A stretch of 64,000 nt of DNA from the NCBI RefSeq assembly GCF_009900745.1, contig NZ_WXVU01000006.1, forward strand, positions 124,001-188,000, read 5' to 3'. Under the pieces are notes generated by a model. The model was not told the origin of the DNA, searched no databases, and was given only the letters and a program-made list of their open reading frames with translations. Source of the DNA: Chryseobacterium sp. c4a (GTDB taxonomy: Bacteria; Bacteroidota; Bacteroidia; Flavobacteriales; Weeksellaceae). The translations under genes were made by a program, and so were the position numbers. Shown here one piece after another: positions 1 through 8,266 of this stretch (position 1 is the first letter of the stretch; each line of letters begins with the position of its first letter).

Positions 1-152
1 TTTCCATCCTCAGTATAATTATTGAGTTTAATTTTCCCTTTTTCTATCTGGTAATAGTATAAAGGAATATCTTCTTCCCAAAAAATGGTTTCGCCTGCTT
101 TATAATGCTTTATTTCTGCATTAAATGAAAGTAATAAATCTTCAGTGATCAT
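1..152 (-). CDS. Crp/Fnr family transcriptional regulator, N-terminal fragment cut by window edge
   Basis: Fifty codons are visible, open to the left edge. The translation starts MITEDLLLSF and continues with KHYKAGETIFWEED and YYYQIEKGKIKL, which is the first strand, glycine turn and following strands of a cyclic-nucleotide-binding (cNMP) beta-roll. Crp/Fnr proteins of this type in Flavobacteriia usually run about 190 residues and end in a winged HTH; neither the rest of the sensor nor the HTH can be seen here. The ligand is unknown. It reads away from a 590-base gene-poor stretch, so its promoter should lie there. Confidence 0.75.
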   Translation of the reverse strand, partial: MITEDLLLSFNAEIKHYKAGETIFWEEDIPLYYYQIEKGKIKLNNYTEDG

Positions 153-741
153 ATCTGTGACTTCGTTATCATCTTACAAATCTTAATACAATCTTTTTCA
201 TCATTTCATATCAAGTTGTTTCAAAACTCTAAAAGAATAAAGAAACAATTATTTCAATCACTGACCATGGAATAGGGTACCATTCACATACCACAAAATA
301 TTACATTATATAGTCAATTCTTTTAAAAACTATTGACTACAATCATAAAAAGTGAAGAGACGAACCTCTTACATTTAAGCCTAGCAAAAAAAGATGGTAA
401 ACGGTGTGATAAAAGCTGTTAAGATATTTTATTGAAAAACATAACGTGGTATGTATGTGGTACTCTGTTTTAATAAAATTTTAATCATTTTTTATTTCTT
501 TGTCCTATACAAAAATGAATAAAAATTAAGAGGTATGAATTTTTTAATTCAATCATTTGCCAAATATAATATACAAACCCAAATTGGTTAAATATTATTA
601 AATAAAATTAAATATATTTTGAATATATAAAATTAATTCTATTCCAATAAAACGATCAAGCACAAGATTGATAAGAGAAAAAGATTTTGTACTGGTAGGC
701 AAAAGATGCCCATCAGAAACAAGTAGAGATGAAAAAGTATT
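153..741. other. gene-poor AT-rich intergenic stretch
   Basis: About 590 bases, very AT-rich, between the partial Crp/Fnr gene reading left and a LuxR-type HTH gene reading right. I see no open frame of convincing composition, no tRNA-like fold and no strong terminator. It must hold the two divergent promoters. Nothing more can be supported. Confidence 0.5.
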
Positions 742-1083
742 ATGAAAAATAAAAAAACTGAACTGAACTTAGAGGATTTGAATCAAAAGATTCTTGTACA
801 AGATGAAATAATGGCATTAGCCAAAGCAAATTCACCCCGCCTGCTTAATAAATTCAGATTGGTCTATCCGGATTTTTTCGAAAAGTTATCTGCTATACAG
901 CCTGGCCTTAAAAATTCTGAACTGATCTTCTGTATTTACCTAAAGCTTAATATGACAACCAAAGAAATAGCAACCTGTATCTTTGTTACCCCAAAAGCTA
1001 TACAAAACCGGAAAAACCGAATCAGAAAGAAACTTAATATTCCTTCTGAGTTTGATATCTACAAATGGTTTAATGAAATTTAA
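742..1083 (+). CDS. stand-alone LuxR-type helix-turn-helix protein
   Basis: A 113-residue protein made mostly of a GerE/LuxR-type DNA-binding domain. Residues 59-98 carry SELIFCIYLKLNMTTKEIA, then the turn and the recognition helix VTPKAIQNRKNRIRKKL. In Bacteroidetes this domain normally closes long TPR- or sensor-containing regulators, often after the same phenylalanine-rich lead-in seen at residues 38-56. Here no sensor domain precedes it, and only a short, possibly coiled N-terminus (1-30) is present. It may be a small autonomous regulator or the surviving end of a larger gene; no upstream frame supports the latter. The stop lies 8 bases before the end of the convergent MBL gene. Confidence 0.7.
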   Translation: MKNKKTELNLEDLNQKILVQDEIMALAKANSPRLLNKFRLVYPDFFEKLSAIQPGLKNSELIFCIYLKLNMTTKEIATCIFVTPKAIQNRKNRIRKKLNIPSEFDIYKWFNEI

Positions 1084-1091
1084 GCCATTTT

Positions 1092-1823
1092 TTAAGCTTT
1101 AATCACGGCCTTATCCAGATCATGATAAAGAAGTATTTTCCAATCATTCTCCCTGGCTTCCTTTTCCCATAAAAGTCTTAGTTCCATTGCTTTTCTGCCA
1201 TCGAAATCACTTTTGTAGGCAAGATGGTATTTCAAATAGGAAGCCTGTGGAAGATCATCCGCTCCGTAGAAAACGGTCTCTCCATTTTCTCTAATCCAGA
1301 ATACCTGCATAAATGGAGTATGACCGCCTACCACTTCATACGAGATTTCATCAGTAATCTGCCCTTTGTCTTCATTCATCCAAATAATATTGGGTAATTG
1401 GATCAATTGGTCAAGAATATCAAAATCAAAAGAAGGGTTTCCTTTATTTTCCAGGGCAAAATCCAACTCTCGTTTTTGAATATAGATCTGTGCATTAGGA
1501 AATGTTGCTTCATACCCTTGATCTGTAAGCTGTAGAGCTCCATCAATATGATCTTTATGAAGATGGGAGAGAAGGAGTTTGGTGATCTGCTCAGGACGTA
1601 TATTTTCTTTCTCAAGAATTGTTGAGATAACAGTTTTACCCGCCTCATTTTCCCAGCCAATTCCAGCATCTAAAAGAATATAATCATTTTCAGTAATGAT
1701 AAGAAAAGGCTGAACAGACATTTTGATCCCGGAAACAGTATCAAAGTTTTCTTCTGTTAAAAGCGTAAAATCTTTGGTTTTGCTTGTTGAGAAATTGCCT
1801 TCTTTGAGTGGAATGATTTTCAT
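1092..1823 (-). CDS. MBL-fold metallo-hydrolase
   Basis: Metallo-beta-lactamase fold hydrolase of about 243 residues. The zinc-binding HxHxDH signature is present as HLHKDHIDG. Further ligands are expected at GGHTP, GADD and near the C-terminal LLYHD. I chose the ATG giving MKIIPLKEGNF because family members usually begin with this strand; upstream in-frame ATG (1868) and TTG (1871) codons would add about 15 residues without family character. The substrate cannot be told; lactonase-like and thioesterase-like activities are common in this group. It is cytoplasmic (no signal peptide) and appears monocistronic, convergent with the HTH gene. Confidence 0.8.
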   Translation of the reverse strand: MKIIPLKEGNFSTSKTKDFTLLTEENFDTVSGIKMSVQPFLIITENDYILLDAGIGWENEAGKTVISTILEKENIRPEQITKLLLSHLHKDHIDGALQLTDQGYEATFPNAQIYIQKRELDFALENKGNPSFDFDILDQLIQLPNIIWMNEDKGQITDEISYEVVGGHTPFMQVFWIRENGETVFYGADDLPQASYLKYHLAYKSDFDGRKAMELRLLWEKEARENDWKILLYHDLDKAVIKA

Positions 1824-1904
1824 GTTGCAAATTTCCTGAATATTTCCAACATCCGAAAGGTTTTTCATCAATATCCATGATCGGCAAAAACAATGGAAAT
1901 GTTT

Positions 1905-2654
1905 CTACCAGCCGTTTTGACTCTCATTCAACGCTTTCTCATAGTTTTCCATGTCAAACGAATAAAGATCCGGCGACCTGTGAGCTCCCACATATCTCTG
2001 TTCATCAAGCTTTTTTAAAACATTCAGGTTTTTAATTTTTCTATAGAAGTTTCCGCGGTTGAGCGATTTATCCAATATCGCTTCATAGAGTTTCTGCAGT
2101 TCGGGAAGTGTGAATTTTTCAGGCATAAGATTGGAACCGATGGGTTTGGAAGAAATCTTTTCCCGTAAAGTAAGGAGGGCTTTTTCAATGATTTCACGAT
2201 GATCCATAGCAAAATCAATTTCAGGCAGCTGGCGCACATACACCCATTCGCATGCTTCACTCACATCATCAGCTACAGGATTGATCTCAGAAGAATTATA
2301 AAGCGCATAGTATCCTACGGAAATAAATCTTTGCTTTTGAAAAAGAGTTTCGTCAAACTCCTCAAAATAGAGCTGACTTCTGTTTTTTCTTCCAAAAACA
2401 GCAAATTCTTCCAGAAATACATTATGAACGCCCGCCCGATCTCCCAAAACCCTTACCACAGCTTCATCCAAATCTTCATCTCTTCTTACATAACCTCCGG
2501 GCAACAGCCATTTATTTCTGTACTTCATCCTTACCAGCAATACCTTCAGTTCGTTTTGATCAAAACCGAAAACAACCGGATCCACTGAAATATGAGGAAG
2601 ATAAAGTTCCTTTGCTTCTGCCGATTTCTGTAAGATCTGTTCCTTAGAATCCAT
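1905..2654 (-). CDS. Nudix-domain transcriptional regulator (NrtR/AraR-like)
   Basis: About 249 residues: an N-terminal Nudix fold (roughly 20-160) followed by a C-terminal winged-helix-like segment (about 180-240, FTLPELQKLYEAIL...RGNFYRKIK). This two-part layout matches NrtR-type Nudix regulators, some of which in Bacteroidetes control sugar genes. The Nudix box is degenerate: GGYVRRDEDLDEAVVRV is followed by LGDRAGV, so the catalytic REUxEE signature is missing. The protein is therefore probably a ligand-sensing repressor rather than a hydrolase. The ATG giving MDSKEQ is preferred over a TTG 18 bases upstream. It is divergent from an MFS exporter, its likely target. The ligand is unknown. 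Confidence 0.75.
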   Translation of the reverse strand: MDSKEQILQKSAEAKELYLPHISVDPVVFGFDQNELKVLLVRMKYRNKWLLPGGYVRRDEDLDEAVVRVLGDRAGVHNVFLEEFAVFGRKNRSQLYFEEFDETLFQKQRFISVGYYALYNSSEINPVADDVSEACEWVYVRQLPEIDFAMDHREIIEKALLTLREKISSKPIGSNLMPEKFTLPELQKLYEAILDKSLNRGNFYRKIKNLNVLKKLDEQRYVGAHRSPDLYSFDMENYEKALNESQNGW

Positions 2655-2751
2655 AAAATAAAATGTGTGCAATTACAAATGTAAAAATAAAATCGGATAA
2701 TCCTTAAAAAAAACTCTTTATCAGAGCAGGCTACAAGTAAATCATCTATAA

Positions 2752-2763
2752 CACCTAAAGGTG
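2752..2763. promoter_or_regulatory. candidate operator palindrome
   Basis: CACCTAAAGGTG is a palindrome (5-base arms around AA) in the 220-base gap between the Nudix-type regulator and the MFS gene, about 40 bases upstream of the MFS -7 element. Position and symmetry suit a regulator-binding site; this is inference only. Confidence 0.3.
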
Positions 2764-2802
2764 AAATCAATGATAACAATCGGTCTTTTTTATGAAATTC
2801 CT

Positions 2803-2810
2803 TACCTTTG
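2803..2810 (+). promoter_or_regulatory. Bacteroidetes-type -7 promoter element (TACCTTTG)
   Basis: Exact match to the TAnnTTTG consensus used by the Bacteroidetes primary sigma factor, 68 bases before the ATG of the MFS gene. No clear -33 TTTG was found at the expected distance. Confidence 0.5.
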
Positions 2811-2877
2811 AAAACGTTAAAAATATATCCAAAACAGGTAATCATCAGGATATATTACCATTCAAAAAAATTTTAAG

Positions 2878-4062
2878 ATGCAGGTGAATTCTACCAACGG
2901 TATTTCCAGAACAGTAGTCTGGCTAATGGCTATTATTTCAGGGCTTGTAGTGGCTAATAATTATTATAACCAGCCTTTGTTGGCATTAATATCGGAGGAT
3001 CTTCACGTTTCTGAAGCCGCAGCCAGCAAAATTTCTGTGCTTACCCAAATTGGTTATGCACTCGGATTATTACTGATTGTACCACTTGGTGATAAATTTT
3101 ATCGTAAAAAACTAATCCTGATCGATCTATTTCTGGTTTTTGGTTCGCTGCTTTGGATGACTTTTGCCAATCAATTATGGATGCTCTATGCTGCCAGTTT
3201 ATTGATTGGAGCTACTTCTGTAATTCCGCAGCTGTTTGTTCCCATTGCCGCAGAACTTTCATCAGATAAAGAAAAATCGGCTAATATCGGTCTGGTGATG
3301 TCAGGTCTTTTATTGGGAATTCTACTTTCTCGTTTTATTGGAGGAATTGTAGGAGAAGTATGGGGATGGAGAGCCATGTTTGGAATTGCAGCAGGATTAA
3401 TGATCTTAGTCTGGCTGGCTGTTTACAAAATGCTTCCGGAGCTACATCCAAATTTTAAAGGTACTTACAAAGAATTGATGCGCTCTGTAGCTCATCTTGC
3501 CAAAACGCAACCTATTCTTCAGCTGGCATCATTCCGTGGAGCAATGGCTTTTGGATCTATGTGTGCATTATTCACAACATTGGTTTTTCACATGGAAAAG
3601 CCACCTTTTAATGCTGGCTCATCCGTTGTGGGAAGTTTTGGATTAGCAGGAGCTGTAGGAGCGCTGGCTGCTGCAAAAGTAGGAAAGTTTCAAAAATACC
3701 TGGATATCAACCGCATTATATTATACTCATTACTGATCCTGATCGGGAGTTGGGGATTTACTTATTTTGCAGGAGAAACCTATTGGGGTTTGATTGTGGG
3801 CGTAATTCTTGTGGATCTTGGAGTACAATCAAGCCACATCATGAATCAGACCAATTATTTTTTAATCAAATCCAATGCAGTAAACAGATTGAATACCGTG
3901 TATATGGTTTCCTATTTTATTGGAGGTTCACTGGGAACCTGGCTGGCTTCTTTAGCATGGCAAAAAGCACAATGGACAGGAGTTTGTGCTGTAGGAACCG
4001 CCTTTGGAGTATTAGCTTTAATTGCTCATGTTTTGTTTTGTAATAAAGTCAATAAGCCGTAA
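2878..4062 (+). CDS. MFS transporter (DHA1-type exporter)
   Basis: A 394-residue inner membrane protein with about 12 hydrophobic segments, typical of major facilitator exporters. The N-terminal VVANNYYNQPLLALI motif marks a DHA1 subgroup common in bacteria. Loop 2-3 carries LGDKFYRKKLI, a form of MFS motif A. The second half begins near residue 205 after a charged loop. The substrate cannot be read from sequence; relatives are proton-driven drug or metabolite exporters. It is transcribed alone from a TACCTTTG promoter and divergent from a Nudix-type regulator that probably controls it. Confidence 0.85.
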   Translation: MQVNSTNGISRTVVWLMAIISGLVVANNYYNQPLLALISEDLHVSEAAASKISVLTQIGYALGLLLIVPLGDKFYRKKLILIDLFLVFGSLLWMTFANQLWMLYAASLLIGATSVIPQLFVPIAAELSSDKEKSANIGLVMSGLLLGILLSRFIGGIVGEVWGWRAMFGIAAGLMILVWLAVYKMLPELHPNFKGTYKELMRSVAHLAKTQPILQLASFRGAMAFGSMCALFTTLVFHMEKPPFNAGSSVVGSFGLAGAVGALAAAKVGKFQKYLDINRIILYSLLILIGSWGFTYFAGETYWGLIVGVILVDLGVQSSHIMNQTNYFLIKSNAVNRLNTVYMVSYFIGGSLGTWLASLAWQKAQWTGVCAVGTAFGVLALIAHVLFCNKVNKP

Positions 4063-4189
4063 ATTCTGTTGGCAAGCGCAAGGACGTGAGCTTTCTTTTT
4101 CAGACTGTTGATAGCCCATTAAAATTCAATTCAATAGTTAAATTCAGATATTTACTGAACAACAAACTATTTTCACATAATATATTTCT

Positions 4190-4232
4190 ATGTGTCTATG
4201 TTGTAAAAATCTTTTAAACCGCATAGACACAT
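4190..4232. repeat. palindromic intergenic element / possible terminator
   Basis: ATGTGTCTATG and CATAGACACAT form a perfect 11-base inverted repeat around a 21-base loop, followed by CGTTTTTT on the + strand. It lies 130 bases past the MFS stop and before the convergent HxlR gene. The motif resembles short palindromes often scattered between genes in Chryseobacterium, but it may also end transcription. Confidence 0.5.
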
Positions 4233-4278
4233 CGTTTTTTGGGTATATATAAGATATTTCTGGTAATAAAAAATCCGG

Positions 4279-4656
4279 CTATTCACCGCAATTTTCCTGC
4301 TCTTCAATAAATTTTCGGTGTTTTCCGCCCCATTCATTCAGTGCATCCCATATAGGAATCAATTCTCTAGCAATTTCTGTAAGCTCATAATCTACTCTTG
4401 GCGGAACTTCCGCATATACTGTCCTTTTTATCAATCCTTCTTTTTCAAGTTCTCTTAACTGAAGCGTAAGCATCCTTTCTGTAATTCCTGAAATCGATCT
4501 TTTGAGTTCACTGAAACGTAACTTCTCCTCCTTTAATTTACTCAAAATAAACAACTTCCACCTTCCGCCAATTTTACATACGGCATAGCTCAAATCACAT
4601 TCGTGGATATATTGTTTATTGATATTATTGGTTGAGTTTTCTTTTATCTTCCCCAT
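4279..4656 (-). CDS. HxlR family transcriptional regulator
   Basis: A 125-residue winged-helix protein. CKIGGRWKLFILSKLKE, FSELKRSISGITERMLTLQLRELE and YELTEIARELIPI are the standard HxlR signature blocks. Cysteines at residues 20 and 27 lie in the first helix, where redox- and electrophile-sensing family members (YodB, HypR) have their sensor cysteine. It is divergent from an esterase-MFS pair with promoter elements for both directions in the shared 147-base gap, so it probably represses that pair and itself. The inducer is unknown; a reactive electrophile is a reasonable guess. Confidence 0.85.
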   Translation of the reverse strand: MGKIKENSTNNINKQYIHECDLSYAVCKIGGRWKLFILSKLKEEKLRFSELKRSISGITERMLTLQLRELEKEGLIKRTVYAEVPPRVDYELTEIARELIPIWDALNEWGGKHRKFIEEQENCGE

Positions 4657-4700
4657 TACTTACAAATTTGTTAGTACCATACATTGAACTGTGTATAGTG

Positions 4701-4708
4701 CAAATGTA
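4701..4708 (-). promoter_or_regulatory. -7 promoter element for the HxlR gene (TACATTTG on - strand)
   Basis: CAAATGTA on the + strand reads TACATTTG on the - strand, matching TAnnTTTG, 45 bases before the HxlR start codon. Confidence 0.45.
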
Positions 4709-4720
4709 AGGGATGCTAAC

Positions 4721-4728
4721 TAAATTTG
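4721..4728 (+). promoter_or_regulatory. -7 promoter element for esterase-MFS pair (TAAATTTG)
   Basis: TAAATTTG matches the Bacteroidetes -7 consensus and lies 76 bases before the esterase start. It is 12 bases from the opposing HxlR promoter element. The two are bracketed by GCAAAT and ATTTGC, so one bound repressor could block both directions. Confidence 0.45.
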
Positions 4729-4803
4729 CCAGTATAAAAGCAGATAAAATAACAATAGCGCTACTGTTCACTGCAAAACAATATTAATTTAAAATACAAC
4801 AAA

Positions 4804-5724
4804 ATGCAGTTGACTCCAAAAATCAATCAGATTTTAAACCATTTAGAAAAAATACAGTCTTTTAATCCACAAAACCCGTTAGACGATACCCGTAAATACC
4901 TTGAAGTGATGTCATTCCAACTCAGTGGAAAAAAGGAAACTGTTGCGATGATTGAAGAACTGAATATTCCCGCTGAAAATCACCAGATTCCAGCAAGGAT
5001 CTATCGCCCCAAAGGAAAAACAGACAAAAAATCACCAGCTATTATCTATATCCATGGTGGATGGTTCATTGCCGGTGGCTATGAAACTCATGATGCTGTT
5101 GTTCGTAAACTAGCCAATAAAACAAAGGCTATTGTAATTTTCATCGATTATCGTCTTGCTCCTGAACATCCTTTTCCTGCCGGATTGAATGATTGTCTTG
5201 ATGCTGTACAATGGGTATTAGAAAATGCTGAAGCGTTAGGAATTGACAAAGATCAAATTGGAATCATAGGAGATAGTGCCGGAGGAGCTTTATCAACCGC
5301 TGTTTCTACTCAAATTGGAGAGCACTTTAAGTTTCAGGTTTTGATTTATCCGGCAGTAGATAATCAGCTTAATACAAAAACCTGGGAAATATATGAAAAC
5401 GGCCCCGTATTGAATAAACAAGGCGGAGTAGAAGCATGGAACGGGTACCTTCCCAAAGAAGAAGCTCATAATCCACTGGCTATTCCTATTTTAATAAAGG
5501 ATTTTAAAAATACCCCTTCTACTTTAATCCTCATTGCCGAACATGATCCTTTAGCTGATGATGCGAGAAACCTTGCTGAAAATATGAAAACTGCCGGAGT
5601 GTCTCTTATCACAAGCTTTTATAAAGATACCGTTCATGGTTTTATGCATATGGGAGAAATTCTGGAAGAAACTCAACTGGCGGTAAATGAAATGGCAGAT
5701 TTTGCCCAACAGCATTTTAAATAA
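4804..5724 (+). CDS. alpha/beta hydrolase, hormone-sensitive-lipase-type esterase
   Basis: A 306-residue cytoplasmic carboxylesterase. The HGGW oxyanion-hole motif is at residues 84-87 and the nucleophile elbow GDSAGG has Ser158. Asp248 (AEHDPL) and His278 (VHGFMHM) complete a convincing triad, placing it in the HSL/AB-hydrolase_3 family, which hydrolyses short-chain acyl esters. It is 17 bases ahead of an MFS transporter, so the two are probably cotranscribed under the divergent HxlR regulator. The natural substrate is unknown. Confidence 0.85.
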   Translation: MQLTPKINQILNHLEKIQSFNPQNPLDDTRKYLEVMSFQLSGKKETVAMIEELNIPAENHQIPARIYRPKGKTDKKSPAIIYIHGGWFIAGGYETHDAVVRKLANKTKAIVIFIDYRLAPEHPFPAGLNDCLDAVQWVLENAEALGIDKDQIGIIGDSAGGALSTAVSTQIGEHFKFQVLIYPAVDNQLNTKTWEIYENGPVLNKQGGVEAWNGYLPKEEAHNPLAIPILIKDFKNTPSTLILIAEHDPLADDARNLAENMKTAGVSLITSFYKDTVHGFMHMGEILEETQLAVNEMADFAQQHFK

Positions 5725-5741
5725 ATAATCCAAAGGAAACA

Positions 5742-6914
5742 ATGAAAAAGTATGCTTACATTGGATCTTTAGGTTTTATTGCTGTAATTACTACAGAATT
5801 CGGAATCATTGGAATTTTACCGCAAATAGCAGAATATTATAAGATCAGTATAGATAAAGCAGGATATCTTTTAAGTGCTTTTGCTTTGGTTATTGCTCTT
5901 ACAGGGCCTTTTATGACATTGCTTACTTCGGGAATAGACCGTAAAAAAATAATGACTGCCGCCATTATTATGTTTCTGATTACAGGAATTATCTCTTCAT
6001 TTTCACCTCCTTTCTGGCTGTTGATGATCGTACGGATTCTTCCTGCATTTTTACAACCTGTATATATTGCGACCGCTCTTTCTGTAGCCGTAAACGGGGC
6101 AGATAATACTAAGAAAAATGAATTGATGAGTATTGTTTTCAGTGGGGTAGCCATTGCAATGGTAACTACAGTACCTTTTGCCACGTGGATTTCAGGGCTT
6201 TATTCCTGGGAATATTCATTTATGATACAAGCGATAATAAGTTTAATAGCTCTGATGATTATTCATTTTCTTCTTCCAGCAATGCCTGTAAATGAGAAAA
6301 AATCATTTGGAAGCCAGGTTAAAATACTGAAACAGCCGTCATTTATATTGAGTACACTTACCAATTTTTTTATGATTACAGCCTGGTTTTCTACCTACAG
6401 TTATTTTGCAGATTATCTTGGTAAAGCAAAAGGAATGAATACTTCAATGATAAGTTATATGTTATTTTTATTTGGAATCATTGGGATTATGGCCAACAGG
6501 ATTGCAGGTAAAATGCTCAATAAGAATGTAACAGCAACCCTTGCATTTTTTCTTTCCGGAACGGTTTTGATTCCGGTATTATTATCCCTTTCGGATGGTA
6601 ACCTGCTCGCGACTATCATCGTTATAGGAGTTTGGGGATTTCTTTATTCACCAAGCTTTCTGAATGCATCTACCTATATGATCTCTGCCGCTCCAAATGC
6701 TTTAGAGTTTGCCAACAGTCTGGCTACTTCATTTGGAAATTTAGGAGTTACGTTAGGAACAACCATCGGAGGCTGGATCATCGTCACTAAAGGGGTAGAA
6801 TATACACCCTGGATAGGTTTTATATTTGGGATTCTAGCCTTTATAATGATGATATTGAGAAATCTAATCGAAAGAAAGAAACAGGTATTAGCAAGCTGTC
6901 CAGAACAACTGTAA
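5742..6914 (+). CDS. MFS transporter
   Basis: A 390-residue protein with about 12 membrane segments. It begins MKKYAYIGSLGFIAVITTEFGIIGILPQ, the start of the AraJ/PbuE-like DHA1 exporter group, with GIDRKKIM as loop 2-3 motif A. It closely follows the esterase gene and probably shares its transcript. Export of a product or toxic substrate linked to the esterase is a plausible role; the cargo cannot be identified. The gene ends 67 bases before the oxidoreductase gene, which has its own promoter element. Confidence 0.85.
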   Translation: MKKYAYIGSLGFIAVITTEFGIIGILPQIAEYYKISIDKAGYLLSAFALVIALTGPFMTLLTSGIDRKKIMTAAIIMFLITGIISSFSPPFWLLMIVRILPAFLQPVYIATALSVAVNGADNTKKNELMSIVFSGVAIAMVTTVPFATWISGLYSWEYSFMIQAIISLIALMIIHFLLPAMPVNEKKSFGSQVKILKQPSFILSTLTNFFMITAWFSTYSYFADYLGKAKGMNTSMISYMLFLFGIIGIMANRIAGKMLNKNVTATLAFFLSGTVLIPVLLSLSDGNLLATIIVIGVWGFLYSPSFLNASTYMISAAPNALEFANSLATSFGNLGVTLGTTIGGWIIVTKGVEYTPWIGFIFGILAFIMMILRNLIERKKQVLASCPEQL

Positions 6915-6942
6915 CAAATTTTATTACATTAAAATAAATTCG

Positions 6943-6950
6943 TATCTTTG
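6943..6950 (+). promoter_or_regulatory. -7 promoter element (TATCTTTG)
   Basis: Exact TAnnTTTG match 31 bases before the FrnE-like gene, giving a short leader and separating this gene from the preceding MFS transcript. Confidence 0.55.
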
Positions 6951-6981
6951 CAGAACTAAATTCGTATTAAAAATAAATAAA

Positions 6982-7683
6982 ATGAAAATAGAAATCTGGT
7001 CGGATGTAATGTGTCCGTTTTGCTATATTGGAAAAAATAACTTTGAACAAGCACTTGAAAAATTGCCATTTAAAGATGAGGTAGAGGTAGAGTGGAAGAG
7101 TTTCCAGTTGGATCCTACCTTAGATCCGAATAAAACTCAGAATACCATTCAGTACTTCAGAGAGAAAAAAGGGGTACAGGAAGCTCAGGCTTCACAGATG
7201 CTTACCCAAGTTACTCAAATGGGAAAGGGTGCTGGGATTGATTTCAACTTTGAAAAAGCATTAATTACCAATACATTCAGTGCTCATAGACTGCTTCATT
7301 TAGCTAAGAAATACAATAAATCAAATGAAATGGAAGAAGCATTATTTATTGCTCATTTCATTGATGGTAAAAATGTAGGTGATGCTGAAGTATTAATATC
7401 TATTGCTGAAAACTTAGGGATTGATAAAGAGGAAGCCAAAGAAGCGGTAACCTCTGAACAATTGGATTATGAAGTGAACCAGGATATTATGGAAGCAAGA
7501 AACAATGGCGTTTCCGGAGTTCCTTTCTTCGTTTTGAATGGAAAATATGCCGTTTCAGGAGCCCAACCGGTAGAAGTTTTTGAAAATGCACTGCAACAGA
7601 CTTATAAAGAAACAGTGAGTCCTTTTAAAGATCTCTCAGGAAACAACGGAGCTTCCTGCGATGCAGATGGATGCAGCATCTAA
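6982..7683 (+). CDS. DsbA-family (FrnE-like) oxidoreductase
   Basis: A 233-residue thioredoxin-fold protein without signal peptide. The redox motif C11-P-F-C14 lies after the first strand (MKIEIWSDVM), followed by the long helical insertion of FrnE/2-hydroxychromene-2-carboxylate isomerase-type proteins. The cis-proline segment is GVSGVPFFVLNGKYAVSGAQP. FrnE-type proteins act as cytoplasmic disulfide isomerases or oxidoreductases, often in oxidative stress. A second cysteine pair (C226, C231) in the GASCDADGCSI tail could take part in thiol exchange. It has its own promoter and a strong terminator. Confidence 0.88.
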   Translation: MKIEIWSDVMCPFCYIGKNNFEQALEKLPFKDEVEVEWKSFQLDPTLDPNKTQNTIQYFREKKGVQEAQASQMLTQVTQMGKGAGIDFNFEKALITNTFSAHRLLHLAKKYNKSNEMEEALFIAHFIDGKNVGDAEVLISIAENLGIDKEEAKEAVTSEQLDYEVNQDIMEARNNGVSGVPFFVLNGKYAVSGAQPVEVFENALQQTYKETVSPFKDLSGNNGASCDADGCSI

Positions 7684-7691
7684 TAAATCTT

Positions 7692-7720
7692 AACCCCAAG
7701 CTTTTTAGTTTGGGGTTTTT
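7692..7720 (+). terminator. rho-independent terminator
   Basis: AACCCCAA and TTGGGGTT form a perfect 8-bp stem around a 10-base loop, followed by T's. It starts 9 bases after the FrnE-like stop codon. Confidence 0.85.
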
Positions 7721-7823
7721 TAATAGTTTAATTTTTTTTAAAAATAATGGAAATCGTTTTATATTTAAATGTCAAATTATTAAAGCCAGTCCATTAATGA
7801 AAATTCATGGTACGACGTAAAAG

Positions 7824-8204
7824 ATGAATATGAAAAGCATTAACTTTCTAAGATATTTTTCAATCCTTTCTTATACACTGATTATTTTAGCAGGACAAAT
7901 GATTGGTATTCCTTTTATTGGTTGGTTGTTATTTACAACTTTTGATTTCGGAAATACAGAACAGTCTTTTGCCGTTCTTGGGCTTTTAGGTATAGCACTG
8001 AACTTTACCAAATGGAGAAACAAAGATTTAATAACCATTTTAAGTTTTCTTCTAATACTTTCACCATTATTTAGCAGAATGATTCAAATTCCTCTGGCAA
8101 TGTTTAATTACGCAGCATTTAAAGTTCCTTTATTTATTTTTATAACAGGATACCTTGTATTCATTGTACTTAATGCCAGAAATAGAAAATCACAAGTTTT
8201 ATAA
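7824..8204 (+). CDS. small membrane protein, unrecognised
   Basis: A 126-residue hydrophobic protein with about four predicted membrane segments (roughly 12-35, 45-60, 66-85, 100-118) joined by short charged loops such as KWRNKD and ending RNRKSQVL. I do not recognise a family. ATG codons at codon 1 and 3 are both possible starts. It lies between a terminated oxidoreductase gene and a nucleosidase with its own promoter, so it is probably monocistronic. No function is proposed. Confidence 0.6.
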   Translation: MNMKSINFLRYFSILSYTLIILAGQMIGIPFIGWLLFTTFDFGNTEQSFAVLGLLGIALNFTKWRNKDLITILSFLLILSPLFSRMIQIPLAMFNYAAFKVPLFIFITGYLVFIVLNARNRKSQVL

Positions 8205-8231
8205 TCTTTCTGAAATAAAACAAAACTCTTG

Positions 8232-8239
8232 TATCTTTG
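8232..8239 (+). promoter_or_regulatory. -7 promoter element (TATCTTTG)
   Basis: Exact TAnnTTTG match 27 bases before the nucleosidase-like start codon. Confidence 0.55.
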
Positions 8240-8266
8240 TAAAACAGAATAAATCTATATTTTTCA

